A DNA stretch of 64,000 nt from Ciona savignyi (GCA_000149265.1 CH003275.1:1506087-1570086); one strand, 5' to 3'; shown: positions 23,095 to 34,822, counted from the first letter of the stretch. The notes: generated by a model not told the origin, from the letters alone. Translations and numbers: made by a program.

Positions 23095-24925
23095 TGCGCA
23101 AAAAAGCTATTTTTTAGAAAAAAATACCGTTTTGGTTATTAACGTCTCAGGAACTGCCTCGAGGCATACGGCTTTGGACCCTATATCAAAGAATCTGTCA
23201 AAACTATGTATTACAGAGCTAAATGCCGAATGACAAACAACAAATTTATTTCAGAGGAATTTTCAATATCAAAGGGTGTACGACAGGGCGATCCCTTATC
23301 ACCAACACTCTTTCTACTATGCATGGAATGTTTGTCATTAACAATAAAAAAGCATCAACAAGATTGGTGGAATTAGCATCAACGAAGTTCCGGTAAAACT
23401 TTCACTGCTAGCGGATGACACAATGGTGTTTCTAGATGGAAAACAGCAAAGCTTTGATGAACTTTTCCAAACCCGTAAGAAGAAGTTCGTCTGAAGTTTA
23501 CTGGTTGTAGAGTAAACAAAAGAAAATCATACGCATTTCACATTGGAAGTCGCAGATCATCCGGAATTAAGCCACATGAAAATGAGGGCCTACAATGGCC
23601 ACTTGACCACATTTCATACCTCGGAGTACAGATACCAATTGGGAAATCAATCCACACAAAGGAGTTGTACCAGCTTAATATCCCACCCCTATTTGCCAAA
23701 ATAAAGGTAGTTTTGAACATCTGGTCAAGCAGAAGCTTAACCCTTTTCGGAAAAATCGCCGTGATCAAAGGTTTTGCGATACCAACCCTTACTTACAATT
23801 ACATATAAAAAGGATTTTTTCAAGAAACTCAATATTCTTTTATTTCACTTCCTTTGGAATTCGAAATGGGAAAGGGTACGAAGGAGTGTAATGTGCAACG
23901 ATCTTGCTGATGGCGGAATACGAATGATCGACATTGAATCCTACATCTCTGCCATAAGAATGAAACAAATAGGACAGTTATGGAGAGCGACGTGCAGCAG
24001 GGAACAACCACCGCTCTTTTACTCCCCCTGTGGTTACAAAAAGAAATTAAATTCAGGAACAAACCAATGTACATACCAACGTTTGTGGAGGAATTGTAGA
24101 ATTTTACCAACTGATCGACATTAACGACAAGTACATGGATTACGACCAACTATGCCTCAGTCATAAAATCAACCCGAACAACAAACAACTCTTCACGGAA
24201 TACAACCAACTTAAAGCTGCTATACCAGACAATATGAACGTAATTACGTAAGTACCAGTGCAACGCCACCTGTATCAATTGAGAATCACTTCACGCAAGA
24301 AACTGACCACACAACAAACAATAAACTATGGTATGCTCGCTGCCGTAAAAAAAACAAGAAAAGCCGAGGAATAAACAACTGGCATGGGAAGCAGATCTGG
24401 GACTACAGAATGAACTGAATTGGGAAAACGTATATAAATCAAACTACATATGTACCTTGGAAAACAGATTAAGATCACTGCAATATAAAATCAATATGCG
24501 AGCTCTCGTCACAAATATTCACCTTCACTCTTTTAACCTTAAAGATTCTCCCAACTGTAACTTTTGTCAAAACTCTTCAGAAACATATATACATTTATTT
24601 GCGCAATGTAAACACTTGGACAAATACTGGCACGAAATAGAAAGCTGGATATGCGCTAAGACCCACCTGAACCTTAAATTAAATACCACAGACAAAACTC
24701 TTTGGTATTCAAGCTGCGTTGCCTAATATAAAGGCATTTCTTAATTGTGTGCTATCGTGTGCTCGCTTTGTTATTTACCGTGCAAAAGTTTCAGAATCTC
24801 CTGCTCCGAATTTTAATATGTTTATCGAATTTGTCAAAGAAATTTCCATAAATAAGTATTCTATCGCATTGCATAAAAACAAAATTAATTTTCACAAATC
24901 GAAATGGAATCCGATGTAAAATAAT
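23095..24925 (+). pseudogene. Decayed, 5'-truncated LINE (RT end and zinc-binding C-terminus)
   Basis: Reads as the second half of a LINE ORF2. RT pieces are GVRQGDPLSPTLFLLCME (about 23275) and LLADDTMVFLDG (about 23405). Later come WNSKWERVRRS and GGIRMIDIESYISAI (23850-23960). The C-terminal zinc region is CNFCQNSSETYIHLFAQC (about 24555-24610). Several frameshifts and stops separate these pieces, for example near 23370 and 23815. This layout is that of L1/Tx1-like LINEs (family inference). An A/T-rich tail follows at about 24970-25020. Confidence 0.8.
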
Positions 24926-25019
24926 CGAAACTGTTACCTTGTTGTAGCTCCAACATTTTTTTGTGTCATCATTATTATTATAATAAAAAAACTCTTCGGT
25001 AAAAAAATACGAATATTCT

Positions 25020-25125
25020 TGTACGGTCGTGTGGCCAAATGGTTAACGCGACCAATACATATACCGACTCTTATACAGCAAAAAAAACGGTCCTAGTGAC
25101 GAGAAAAAAAATACGAACGGTCTTA
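25020..25125 (+). repeat. SINE family 2 copy at the LINE 3' end
   Basis: Forward head GTACGGTCGTGTGGCCAAAT then GGTTAACGCGACC. The A-box TGGCCAAATGG is a very good match. It sits just after the A-rich end of the decayed LINE. Confidence 0.6.
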
Positions 25126-25199
25126 CACTTATTGTGTACTATTGCGCGTGGTTGTCGTTTTCTTAGTTATTTGTATGCCGTTTTAAATATATATTAGAG

Positions 25200-26097
25200 A
25201 TATACAGGTATTTTTGTTATACTATCGAAATAATAAACTCTAGGAAGGCCATGGAAGTAGATATATATTTGACCAAGAAGCTTTGGAAATGGAAGTTAGA
25301 CAGATATCTGGTGAAGCATCCATCACATTTCTGATGATTGTAGAGCGACAGAATGTTTTTATTTTAATCTACAGTGGTAAATTGGGTCTGGAAAATTGTC
25401 GAGAGGCAAAAGAATAGACAGCCGTTTTGCGAATATTGGACAGCGGTTATTCCATAACAGCCGATATTTCGTAACTGAATCAGGTTATTCACTTTGTATT
25501 GTAAGAAAAGTTGTAGGTGAATAAATAAAACTGAGAAAGGGAAAAACGGAACAAACGGTACGTTACAACGAACAAATTCATACATAAATTTGAACACTAT
25601 ATTAAATAAAAAACATGGGTATTACGTTTGGATTGGTAACACGGGAACTCATTAGTGATTCACATGTTGTTGACATTTCTAGTTTAGTTACTAAATTCTG
25701 TATCAAATAATTTTGGATTTTAGTTTACAGCGTTTTTAACAAGTGGAATAATAGTGTATGAATAATCGCTATAAATGCTTTTATTTTTAAAGAATTTCCA
25801 GGGGTAAATTGGGTCATTTTATTTCTAGTTAAAATGTTTAAGCGAAAATTGATTTTTGTTGCGGTGTAAGGACCCAATCGCTATACTTAGGATGTTTCCT
25901 GTATCCGAGATAACGTCAAATACGTATATACCCCACTCATGCGGAACTTTTATTAGTTCTGTATTACACATGTCTTAGACAAATTGCGTCGAATATAAAA
26001 ATTGTGCTGCTTCGTCATTATATTTAAATAGACACATGTCCTAAGCAAAGTAACTTTTTAACCAAGCAAGTTTTGATTTGATAATGTGCTCGTAACT
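25200..26097. other. Non-coding stretch with a diverged dispersed repeat
   Basis: At 25366-25577 a segment shares TACAGTGGTAAATT, GAAAAGTTGTA(G/C)GTGAATAAA and GGTACGTTACAACGA-like strings with 28730-28960. A frame at about 25244-25415 is open (YIFDQEALEMEV) but has no splice context that I trust. Otherwise nothing is recognised. Confidence 0.4.
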
Positions 26098-26166
26098 CCG
26101 ATTTTGTATAAGTCGGTATAAATTTATCGGTCGCGTTAACCAGCATTCAGCCACACGACCGTACAC
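26098..26166 (-). repeat. SINE family 2 fragment
   Basis: Reverse head fragment (ATCGGTCGCGTTAACCAGCA, then CACACGACCGTAC), just before the left arm of the large inverted repeat. Confidence 0.6.
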
Positions 26167-26169
26167 GGC

Positions 26170-26440
26170 TCTTTGATTGGGCTCTCTTGATTGCATTAAA
26201 ATAAGTATTTATACATTCTTTCCAATATTTTGTTTAAATTCAATAGCTGTTTCTGAGACGCGAGTACCACAAGTAATAATAGGAATTTGTATTGAAAATC
26301 GAGAAGATTAATTAATAAATACTACATAACTGATACAACATAAAAAAGATTAACTAATTAAAAAACAAAAGGAAAATGTTTTACAGAAAATTAAAACTAA
26401 AATGCGATTCTTGTGTATCTTCATCATTCATAGGTTGCAT
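26170..26440. repeat. Left arm of a large inverted repeat
   Basis: About 270 bp that match the reverse complement of 29375-29665. The best block is TTCAATAGCTGTTTCTGAGA, CGCGAGTACCACAAGTAATA and on through AATTTGTATTG; flanking parts are more diverged. The arm covers the stop codon and the 3' UTR of the cytokine-like gene. Confidence 0.75.
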
Positions 26441-27082
26441 ATACTGCCATCGATGCCCACACATTGGCAGGCGCGTGGTATTTCAATATGAATTCCATTA
26501 TGTGAGCGATTTCGCCGTTTCAACGTAACCCCGGTCCACAACGGCTCCACTCTTGTCCCATTCAACACTTGGCACGTTGCAGGGTGGACACAACTCCAAT
26601 CGCATACGACGGAGTTGAAGACGTCATCATTAAGATTTGCACAAAAAAGTTTGATTTCCGTCCACCTTGCAAACCCTCGTTCGTTTCTTCGTGTGCCGAG
26701 AACCTGATCAAATAAACAATTATTTAGAAATTCGTTGGGGAATATGACCGAACATATAATCTTCCATAACTTTAAAATATAATCTAGTACTATTCCATAG
26801 TTGCCGACTATTCTTTCAGAGACGATATCTTACAGATTTGCAACTTTATAATGCCTACATTTTACCAGGTTTGTTAGTTTGTTTTTACAATACTAAGCAA
26901 ATATCTTTGATCGATCGCAATTTTCAGTCATGTTTGCATACCTGGCAATTTTGCACAGCTCTCAAGGCCCTTCTGTCCTGTGGATGTAGAGAGTTTGCGA
27001 ATCGTCTGAGCAGGTTGGCTTCTGATACCCTCACGATTATCGACAACAAGACGAAGCCTGATACGATAAATGTGGATTTCAT
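26428..27082 (-). CDS. Small secreted cysteine-rich protein, IL-17-like cytokine candidate (138 aa, two exons)
   Basis: Exon 1 is 27082-26942 and exon 2 is 26703-26428; the intron has GT-AG ends (GTATGC donor, TGATCAG acceptor) and phase 0. Exon 1 encodes a clear signal peptide (MKSTFIVSGFVLLSIIVRVS, then EA) followed by a basic helix-prone stretch. Exon 2 encodes a compact cysteine-rich domain: VVCDWSC, then VEPLWTGVTLKRRN, then IHIEIPRACQCVG. This order of a C-x-x-x-C pair, a V-P/E-x-x-x-x-V-x-L-R-R strand and a final C-x-C-V fits the IL-17 fold (C-x(4)-C, VPI...VLRR, GCTCV). A second N-glycosylation-like site (NRS) follows KRR. Ciona is known to have IL-17 genes (established). Other cystine-knot factors remain possible. 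A TATA box and splice sites support a real gene. Confidence 0.65.
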
Positions 27083-27166
27083 CTTTTTTCAATCGTTGAT
27101 AAATTTTCTGACTTCAACTCTTGTATTACTTATTCTTGAACGACGAGGTTTCCACCATTCCATGTT

Positions 27167-27174
27167 CTTTTATA
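27167..27174 (-). promoter_or_regulatory. TATA box of the cytokine-like gene
   Basis: TATAAAAG on the minus strand, 85 bases upstream of the ATG. This would put the transcription start near 27140 and give a 5' UTR of about 55-60 bases. Confidence 0.6.
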
Positions 27175-27179
27175 CCATA

Positions 27180-29374
27180 TTTCTAGTTTAGGAACCGGGA
27201 AATATGCGGGCCCGCGAAGAGGTGTCAGTTTGGGGGTTTAAGGTGATACTAGTAATCTGGTTTCAATTCTCCAGAAAAGCTTACCGGTATTAATATGACG
27301 TCATTGACCCATCTTTCTCGCTGTCTGTCTCTTACCGGTCTGTTAAAGTTCAAATTTGGATATTCCGGCAAAACTTTATAAATACAATGCGACTATAACA
27401 ACTAGTTTTAACCGGTTAGTTGACCAAGCCTTATCAAATTATCCAAAAGTGCTGTAATTAATCTACATTTTATTGATATAGGAAAATAAGTCTAAACACG
27501 ACATTAAACATTTAAATTACTATAAATCTAAACGATTTATATAATTCGAGGTCGCAACATTATAGTATACAAAAATGTATATAGATTATTTTGATACACA
27601 AAAAATGGCATATTTTTAATCAGATAAGACATATTATCTCAAGGTGAATGTGGTATTAAATTAAGTCATTTCACGTAGTTTAGTTCTTGGATTTCCCGCA
27701 CACACCTTTCCTATTGTTGCGTTTATTATTAAAGTTAAAATAACAATAGTCAGTATCTGCTACTATATTATAGGAAACACAGATATTCCTCCAAACAAAC
27801 TTTTCAGGTCGGGGTAATATCAGTTTGAGTGTGTTGGCACTATTAAATAGTGTTGTTACATAATACATAGACAGGTTAGTAATGTGTAAATTTAATTTAT
27901 ACTTAATATTATTTTGACCCATAGCAAAACATTACTTTCCATCCAAGCTACAACTATTTGTAAAATCCATTTAGATTGTACGCAATATGCTGCTTTATGC
28001 ATCAGCGATCAAGTTCCCTGGTTACCTATCAATCATACTTAGATCCCATACAAAGTGTATATCGTTCACTTTGATTAAAACATTTATTTTACTAAAGGGT
28101 TTGAGCGTAATTGAGTTCATGGGGGTTTTTGAGAGAAAGTTGAAATTTGGTATGAGGTCACTTGTTCATTTTCTTCCTGTTATTACGTGGCAAAACAGCA
28201 AAGTTTTCGGCTTAAATAGGGTTGAGTTTTGGGGGCTTTTTCCCTTTAACGACAGTGGTTTTTACATTATGGGGTAGGTTAAGAAACTGTTTGCGGAATT
28301 ATTAAATTTGCAACTGAATATTTAAAACACTGGTTTGGGAAAGATTTTAAGGATTCTTTAAAAATGATTGAAGGTCGCGAATTCGTAGTTATTATGGCCT
28401 TCCTTTGATTCCGAAGAGACCACATTTTATTTTACTTCGTTTTTTTTTGCGCCACCCTGGTGACAGCCATGTCTGGTCGCCATGTCATTAGCGCGGGAAA
28501 TCTCCTAAGTTAGAATGGGCCTAACATAATCTTATTGTGCGTATAAAATGGAAACACAAAAAAATCACTAAATATAAAAAGTTAAATACGAACAAATAAT
28601 ATGCGTATACTCCAAACCTGGAAATCCCCATTTATTAAATTCCTCTGAAACTATTAACGAGTCATATTTACGCTTTATATGATTCAATTGAGTTAATTCT
28701 TTGGTGATGTTAGCTAATATGGTTGGATCTACAGTGGTAAATTCTAGGTATATTGCACCAGGGTAATTCGCCAGAGACCCAGGAATATGAGCACAACTTC
28801 TGTTTTGCGAATTTTCGGCACCGGTTAGTCTATAATGGCCAATATTTTTAAACTGTATAGGATTGTTTACTTTATAAGGAAAGTTGTACGTGAATAAAAT
28901 ATACTGGGAAACGGCCTAAAAAAGGACCATACAAACCGCACGTTACAACGGAGCATACGACCTGATTATTCGATTACCCCTCTTTCAATTATATGTTTCC
29001 CCCCCTCCTTTTTCAGTATCTTAACCTCAAGTTTAGATCTGAGGTAGCGCCTTACATTTTAAAAAGTTTAATATAGTACGTCGGTTGCAACAGTAGTAGA
29101 AACTAAAGAGTGTCAAAAACATCATGTGAATCACCACTATTTTTAAAATCCATGTTGAGTTTACGCTATATTTTTCTGCATGCATAAACGACGGGTTCCC
29201 TGGCTACCTTACCACCCTTGGTATATCTTACACAAAGTGTATAAAGTTTGTTTCTGCAAGCAGAAACTAATGGGTTTCCGAGTTACAAATCCAAACTTAA
29301 TATCTATATTTTCTAAATGAACCTAACGGGTGTCAAGGTTTATTTCTATAACCCTTATGGTGTATCATATACAA
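27180..29374. other. Non-coding region between the inverted-repeat arms, with diverged repeats
   Basis: Apart from the cytokine promoter side, nothing coding is recognised. Diverged dispersed repeats are visible at about 27950-28080, 28730-28960 and 29095-29330 (partners at 22490-22735 and 25366-25577). A T-rich stretch lies near 28440. Confidence 0.5.
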
Positions 29375-29665
29375 AGGGTAACCGATGAATGACAAGATAC
29401 ACAACAATCGCATTTAAGTTTTAATTCTCTGTAAAACAATTTATTTTAGTATTTTAATTAGTTAATTAAATCGTTTTTTTTGTTTTCTCATTTGTCATTT
29501 TACTAATTAGTATTTATTACTTAAACTTCTTGATTTCCAATACAAATTCCTATTATTACTTGTGGTACTCGCGTCTCAGAAACAGCTATTGAATTTAAAC
29601 AAGTATTGGAAAGAATATAATAATAAAATACTCATTTTATCGCAATCACGAGATGTAGCCTAATA
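29375..29665. repeat. Right arm of a large inverted repeat
   Basis: Reverse-complement partner of 26170-26440 with about 2.9 kb between. Similarity stops near the position that matches the cytokine gene's last codons. I see no second cytokine coding exon next to it. Confidence 0.75.
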
Positions 29666-30049
29666 AAACACCCGTTTCAAAGATAAAAAGTTAAGTTCAG
29701 GTCCTGTTGGGTCTGGATTTCTGTTTGTCCTGTCGCGTTTTCGAAATTTTAAATCCTCGATCGTTATTTTTTCCTGAGTTCATTTGTCTTATAAAAGTTC
29801 GAAATCTCATATATTGATATAGCCTGGAATGTGGTTCTTCTTAAGGTCTTTTTTCAGTGTGCCCACTCTTGATGTCTAGGACCAGTTATAACCAAACCGT
29901 CGCGTCATTTTGGTGTAGCCTATAGCCTACTTTTTAAAACGTACCCATATTTTCTTTGACGGCTAATTTAATATTTTTATAGGGCATGGGTATTGGTACC
30001 CTACATTTGTGGTGTCGGGTACATTTGTGGTGTATGGCTATATTTAGTC
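29666..30049. other. Non-coding stretch
   Basis: No gene or clear repeat seen apart from a short duplicated ACATTTGTGGTGT at about 30002-30031. Confidence 0.4.
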
Positions 30050-30219
30050 CGGCCCGATGGTCTAGCGGTTAAGTGCGTCGCCTTTCAATCGAAAGGTTGC
30101 AGGTGCGAAACTGGTCGCTAGCTAGTCGGTTGTGTCCTTGGGCAAGGCACTTTACGGAAATTGCCTGAACCCAGCGGATTAATGGGTTCTACCAAATTGA
30201 AGGAACGTGTCTATCACAT
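30050..30219 (+). repeat. SINE family 1 copy with the best-preserved tRNA-like head, truncated
   Basis: The head reads GGCCCGATGGTCTAGCGGTT (A-box-like) followed about 35 bases later by GGTTGCAGGTGCGAAACTGG (B-box-like), as in tRNA-derived SINEs. The copy stops at 30219 where an inverted-repeat transposon begins, and it does not resume on the far side. Confidence 0.8.
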
Positions 30220-30220
30220 A

Positions 30221-31169
30221 GGGGAAAAGTGGGTAAAATGGGCCACCTGGGTAAAATGGGCCCCCTCCAATTCTCAATATATTTTGAAGAATAAAATTTG
30301 CTACAAGAACCATTGTCAGTATATCAAATTATGGAATCTCCAAACCGAAGTTTGACCGTGAAATCACCAAACTCAATGTTTTCTGTAGTTATTTCGGTTT
30401 GAGAAGGTCTGAATCTAAATTTGCATTTTTTGTTTTCTGCTAATATATAATAGAAAAGATCAAATACTAAAATAACTTTTACTGTAGTTAAATAGAACTA
30501 TATAGCCTAGACCTACTTTTACTGGTAGTAATAAAACTTCTTTTTTAAAGAATTTTTTATAGAGATTTTAAGTCGTATGTTGGCACCTGTCTAATATGGG
30601 CCCCCTGTGTTCATTTGGTAACTAACGGGGCTAGACTTAGCATTAACAGTACTAAAGGGCAAGACTTAGCACTAACAGTCATATTATGTGTTTTACAATA
30701 AACTAAACGGGTTTTCTAAATGCTATTAATAACATGAATTGATAGTTATGCTTCCACTAAAGTAGCAAGGTGTTATTGCATTAGTATACTAGTAACTGGG
30801 TATTAAATAAAAAGTAATTGCTGTAATCCAAAGTGTTAAATTAAAAAAAACAAACTACATCATAAAAAGAAAAGTAATAACATTGTTTATATGGGAAGCG
30901 AATATTGATACTGCTATCTAGCGAAATGTTAATATCGAAAACAGGCCGGGGCCCATTTTAGACTACACCCTCGTCTAAAATGGGCCACTAACGAAATATT
31001 TTTCTTTGTTGATAAAATATATTTAAAAAAAATTATTAGAAAGTTAACATGTTATGTGTGAAGACTTTGGTATTAGGTGACACCACATGAAAAACCTAAG
31101 TCCAGCGGGCTTTATATCAGTAAAAAATCCGATTTGCAACTAAAGGGCCCATTTTACCCACTCTTCCCC
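30221..31169. mobile_element. Inverted-repeat DNA transposon (MITE-like), TA target site
   Basis: 24-bp terminal inverted repeats (GGGGAAAAGTGGGTAAAATG left; the right end differs at one base) are flanked by TA on both sides (30219-30220, 31170-31171). The sub-terminal motif TAAAATGGGCC recurs inside in both directions (30250, 30950-30985). No transposase is present, so it is non-autonomous. TA duplication points to a Tc1/mariner-like or related enzyme (inference). Confidence 0.8.
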
Positions 31170-31171
31170 TA

Positions 31172-32370
31172 TTGAAGTTAAGTTTTTTTGATTCGTGTTG
31201 TGGATCTTAAAATTTAGTAAAACTTTAAATTAAAATCCTTTCTAATTCGGTAATATCGGCGATAATGTAACTAATTTCTAGTTTCAGTGGAATTTAATAA
31301 ATGGAGATTTTCCAGAAAAGGGTTAAAGATAGGGTTGGATTATGCGCGTATTTTTCGTCTTTTTTTAATTACATATTTATATATCTAAGTTTTGTGTTTT
31401 TGTTCTATTTATACGCGTCATAAGATAGTATTTATTATTGGTTAGGTCTCATTTATTAATTGGGATTTACCGGGTACCCTGAATAATTTATAATCAAATT
31501 ATGCTTTTCCTAATTAAGTTGTAATTTTTCAAAGTAAATATCCCTTTTTAATCCGGAGAAATCTGCGATAGCGCCAAAAATCCGGAAAACTTGGCCTTTT
31601 TACATTTTTGCCGATGGCGGGAATTCCTTTTGGGTTTAAAAAATAAATAAAACTTAAGATAAACTCTTGACATGCCAGTTAGAATTCCTTAAAGTTTCAA
31701 CCTGATTGTATAACGCGTTCTACCTGGCGACCGGACATGCCTGTCCAGGGTTACGCAGAAAAAAAGAAAAGAAAAAAGAGTAAAATCAAAATGTATTCCC
31801 TTCGGATTTAAAGGGAACCCTAATAAACACATGTTCTAGCAAAAGTAGAAAAGCGAAACCACACATAGGAATAGAGAAGCTCTATATCATAATGATTTCT
31901 TAAGCAAGTGACCATCACCGCAGGAATCCCAAAATAGTATCCCAGCTTACGCCGAGAGAATGTTCTCGAAATTAGGAATCACGATTCCATAGCGAAGTCA
32001 TGGTAAAACCGTCTGTAATTTTCCCGCCCCAGATTTAAGTCAAACAAAAAAAGTTTCTTCGATAGCATTCAAACCGAATTTTCTTTTCTTTTTGAAAACT
32101 ATGACATTACGCAATGCCGGGCATTATTTGACTTGTATGTTTACTGCCCATACTTTACTCGCCAATGGTCTATTATGTAGAATATAGAATATATTGTTCA
32201 AACACATCTCGACTCGATTTGGGTTTGGCGCCGATATCTAGTTTGCTCTTTAACTGACAAATAACGTTTGGTTTGCGGGTGTGAACATTCATAATCAAAA
32301 TACAAAATTTAAGTACGGTCCGTACATTATACATGGTTCATTTTATTGCATATATGCTTTTGTGTGTAAT
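31172..32370. other. Region downstream of the GST gene, part of a segmental duplication
   Basis: From about 31880 to the GST stop codon this matches 36715-37408. Shared strings include AAAACTATGACATTAC and GGCATTATTTGACTT-like blocks, at perhaps 75-80% identity by eye. No gene is seen. At 31737-31770 a string CTGGCGACCGGACATGCCTG, then TCCAGGGTT resembles the 3' end of some LINEs; this is weak. Confidence 0.5.
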
Positions 32371-33263
32371 TTAAAATGGTGTCTTAGATCGGGTTGCCAA
32401 GTAAGCAGCCACCTTCGGTCTTGCAGCAGTACTGTCGTACACTTTCTTCAGCTTCGGGAATCGACTGATGACTGAGCTATCGAAATCGTTCAAAGAGTCC
32501 ACAAATGCAAGCACGGCCAAGTCAGCAAAAGAAAACTCCTAAAACATTGATTACTTTCGGATTTAATGATCAATTAGTTGATGCGACTGCAAATCAATCA
32601 TTTTCAGTGGCACTACCTTTAAGTAGGTCGTTGATCCGGCGACTTTGCCCTCGAGTTTTTCGAACGTTGGAACGACTATAGTGTCGACCATTTCTTTGAT
32701 TGCAGCAGCCTAGTGTTATAATTATGTAGTTAATGTTTAATAGGTACATTACATAGCCATATACAACTTACCCTTTTTGGTTCCTTCTCGAAGTATGGCA
32801 ACTTTTGCATACAATCCGCAAAGGCACCAAGCAGCTCTTCGACTTTAGCCTGAGAAAGGTTGCATTTCGTATCAGTAAGTTTCAATTCTCTCGCCAGGTA
32901 GTTGACAATTGCTCCAGATTGCGACAATTTAAACCCATCTACTTCGAGTACTGGCATTTGCCCAAAAGGCATTTCTACAAAGCATAGTCAATGAAATATA
33001 AGCTTCATTTTTAACTTAAATTATGTTTTGGAATTAATAAATATATATTATATTGTGGTAAAGTATATTATGTATGTAAAACCAGAAGAATTATTTTACG
33101 GATTAAATTATGTAGCAGTTGGCACAAAACTCTTACCAGCTTTGCGACCAGGCCAATCTGTAATTCTCTCATCAACGAAGGGAACGCCAGCTTCTTTAAA
33201 AATCAATCTGATCAGCTCACCACGCCCGCGACCAGCAAAATAAAAAAGTTTGTACGAAGGCAT
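32371..33263 (-). CDS. Glutathione S-transferase, sigma class (196 aa, four exons)
   Basis: Exons on the minus strand: 33263-33137, 32974-32772, 32709-32617 and 32538-32371, all with GT-AG introns and consistent phases (1, 0, 0). The start is MPSYKLFYFAGRGRGELIRL; the tyrosine near residue 8 is the catalytic type for sigma GSTs, and GRGRGELIRL is the sigma-class helix. Residues FGQMPVLEVDG hold the cis-proline loop, and QSGAIVNYLAREL is the glutathione-binding turn. The helical C-terminal half includes FSFADLAVLAFVDS, with the buried aspartate of the N-capping box. Length fits the family (about 200). It should conjugate glutathione in the cytosol; sigma GSTs include prostaglandin D synthases, but substrate cannot be read from sequence. 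Confidence 0.9.
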
Positions 33264-34822
33264 TATTGCTTGTGTTGTTATAGGATAAATTGATAGGTTA
33301 AGCAAGTTTCTTTAAAATATAAAAAATATTACTTAAAATAAACGCTAAAATTGATGCAATACAATCAATAATATTACAGGTGATCGACATACGCCATTTT
33401 TAGTATAACACATTTACTATATATGCTATAGAGAGGCTACAGCAAATTCGGAGAACACCCTGTCGGTACAACTATGCAAAATAGACATTAAGCTTTGCTC
33501 ATCTTCATTGACTATACTTTCTCAGCAGAAAGCACTTCTTATATACTGGCGACCCGGCGAATGACTCAGCAAACAGATCGGCTTTTATATTAATATAGTG
33601 GAACCTGCAAGTAATCCAAAAATTACAGACTATCACTCGATGACGTTGATTTTTTTGTGACGCATCGAATTCTGAAAGATAAAAATAATAAAACTATCTC
33701 GCTATCCTAGAAATGGAACTAAACTTAAAATGTAAAAAGTACAAAGTGGATTCAAACTTATAAAAATGAGTATAGCGACATTTTTGTTCTGTGGTGGTAA
33801 TTCCCCAATTTATGCTCTGTTGGAAGCAGCATGTCCAAGGCTGTGCGCCGGTGTTCTCGTTTAGTTGTAAAGTTTTGTAATAGTGCTTTGTGAAATAAAG
33901 ATGCTGATTGTGCACCTCCTAGCTGTTTGGGAAAAAAGTTCTTGATGTACATAGGGGTACCAGATCAAAAATTTGTAGGGTTTTGAGTTTAGGTTGCAGA
34001 CCCAAGGTCCCAATTTTAAATTCTAAATATTCTAAGACTTTCTGTGTCAGAATTTTGGGTAAAAGCTGTCTTTGTGAGGTCAGTTTGCATTGCGAAGATA
34101 AGAAGAATATTTGGCTAACATTTCTGAAAAATTCACAATATTTAAATTGATGATGAGATACAGAAGAATATTCAAAACAATAAGATTCTAAAAAAAACAA
34201 TAGGAGAAGACAATCGTTTTTGTCTTCGTGAAGATCAACCAAGAGAATATGTAAAGGAGTTCGTCATTACTTTAATTGATGTTTAGTTGTTATATAAAAT
34301 ATTGCCTTGCGTAGATTATTTGTAACGTGCTTTCAGGAGGTTCTTAAAATGGTGATCTGGCCTAATTTCAGCAAGTTGTTTTTACTGGGTTATGACATCG
34401 AAAAACTTTATGACGAAACATTGGACGAATTTTTTATTTTTAAATTTTAGTTCACTTTGGGTTATTGTGTTTATGACAGTGTGAAAAGTGTACAGTGATA
34501 TGTCAAAGGTTGTACATGTTAAGTTATTTAGTCTTTTTAAAAGGGTCTAAGTATGCTCTAAGACTAAAACGCCGCGCGTATATTGAAAATGATCCCGAAA
34601 CGCTGTCACCCGAATTTTATTCACGGTTTGGAATTTAAACCGACATTGTAAGTATGCGTCACTATAGTAGCTTAAACGTTTTTTACTATGAATTTCTTAC
34701 AAGTCTAACACTAAAAACGTTTTTGGGATTTTGCAAACAACACTTTGGCAGCAGATTATATTTGAAAAGGCGGATTAGACTTATTTATAAATATTTGATA
34801 ACGATTAATATACAAAAGAGTA
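33264..34822. other. Upstream region of the GST gene
   Basis: No coding exon recognised. A segment at about 33870-33985 (with CTCCTAGCTGTTTGGGAAAA) matches the reverse complement of about 35540-35660, forming an inverted repeat around the small transposon at 34823-35339. A promoter could not be placed. Confidence 0.4.

Noticed and set aside
25244-25415. Open stretch (YIFDQEALEMEV) considered as an atlastin/GBP-like exon
   Set aside because: Similarity is to a few residues only and no GTPase motif follows; splice sites are unclear.
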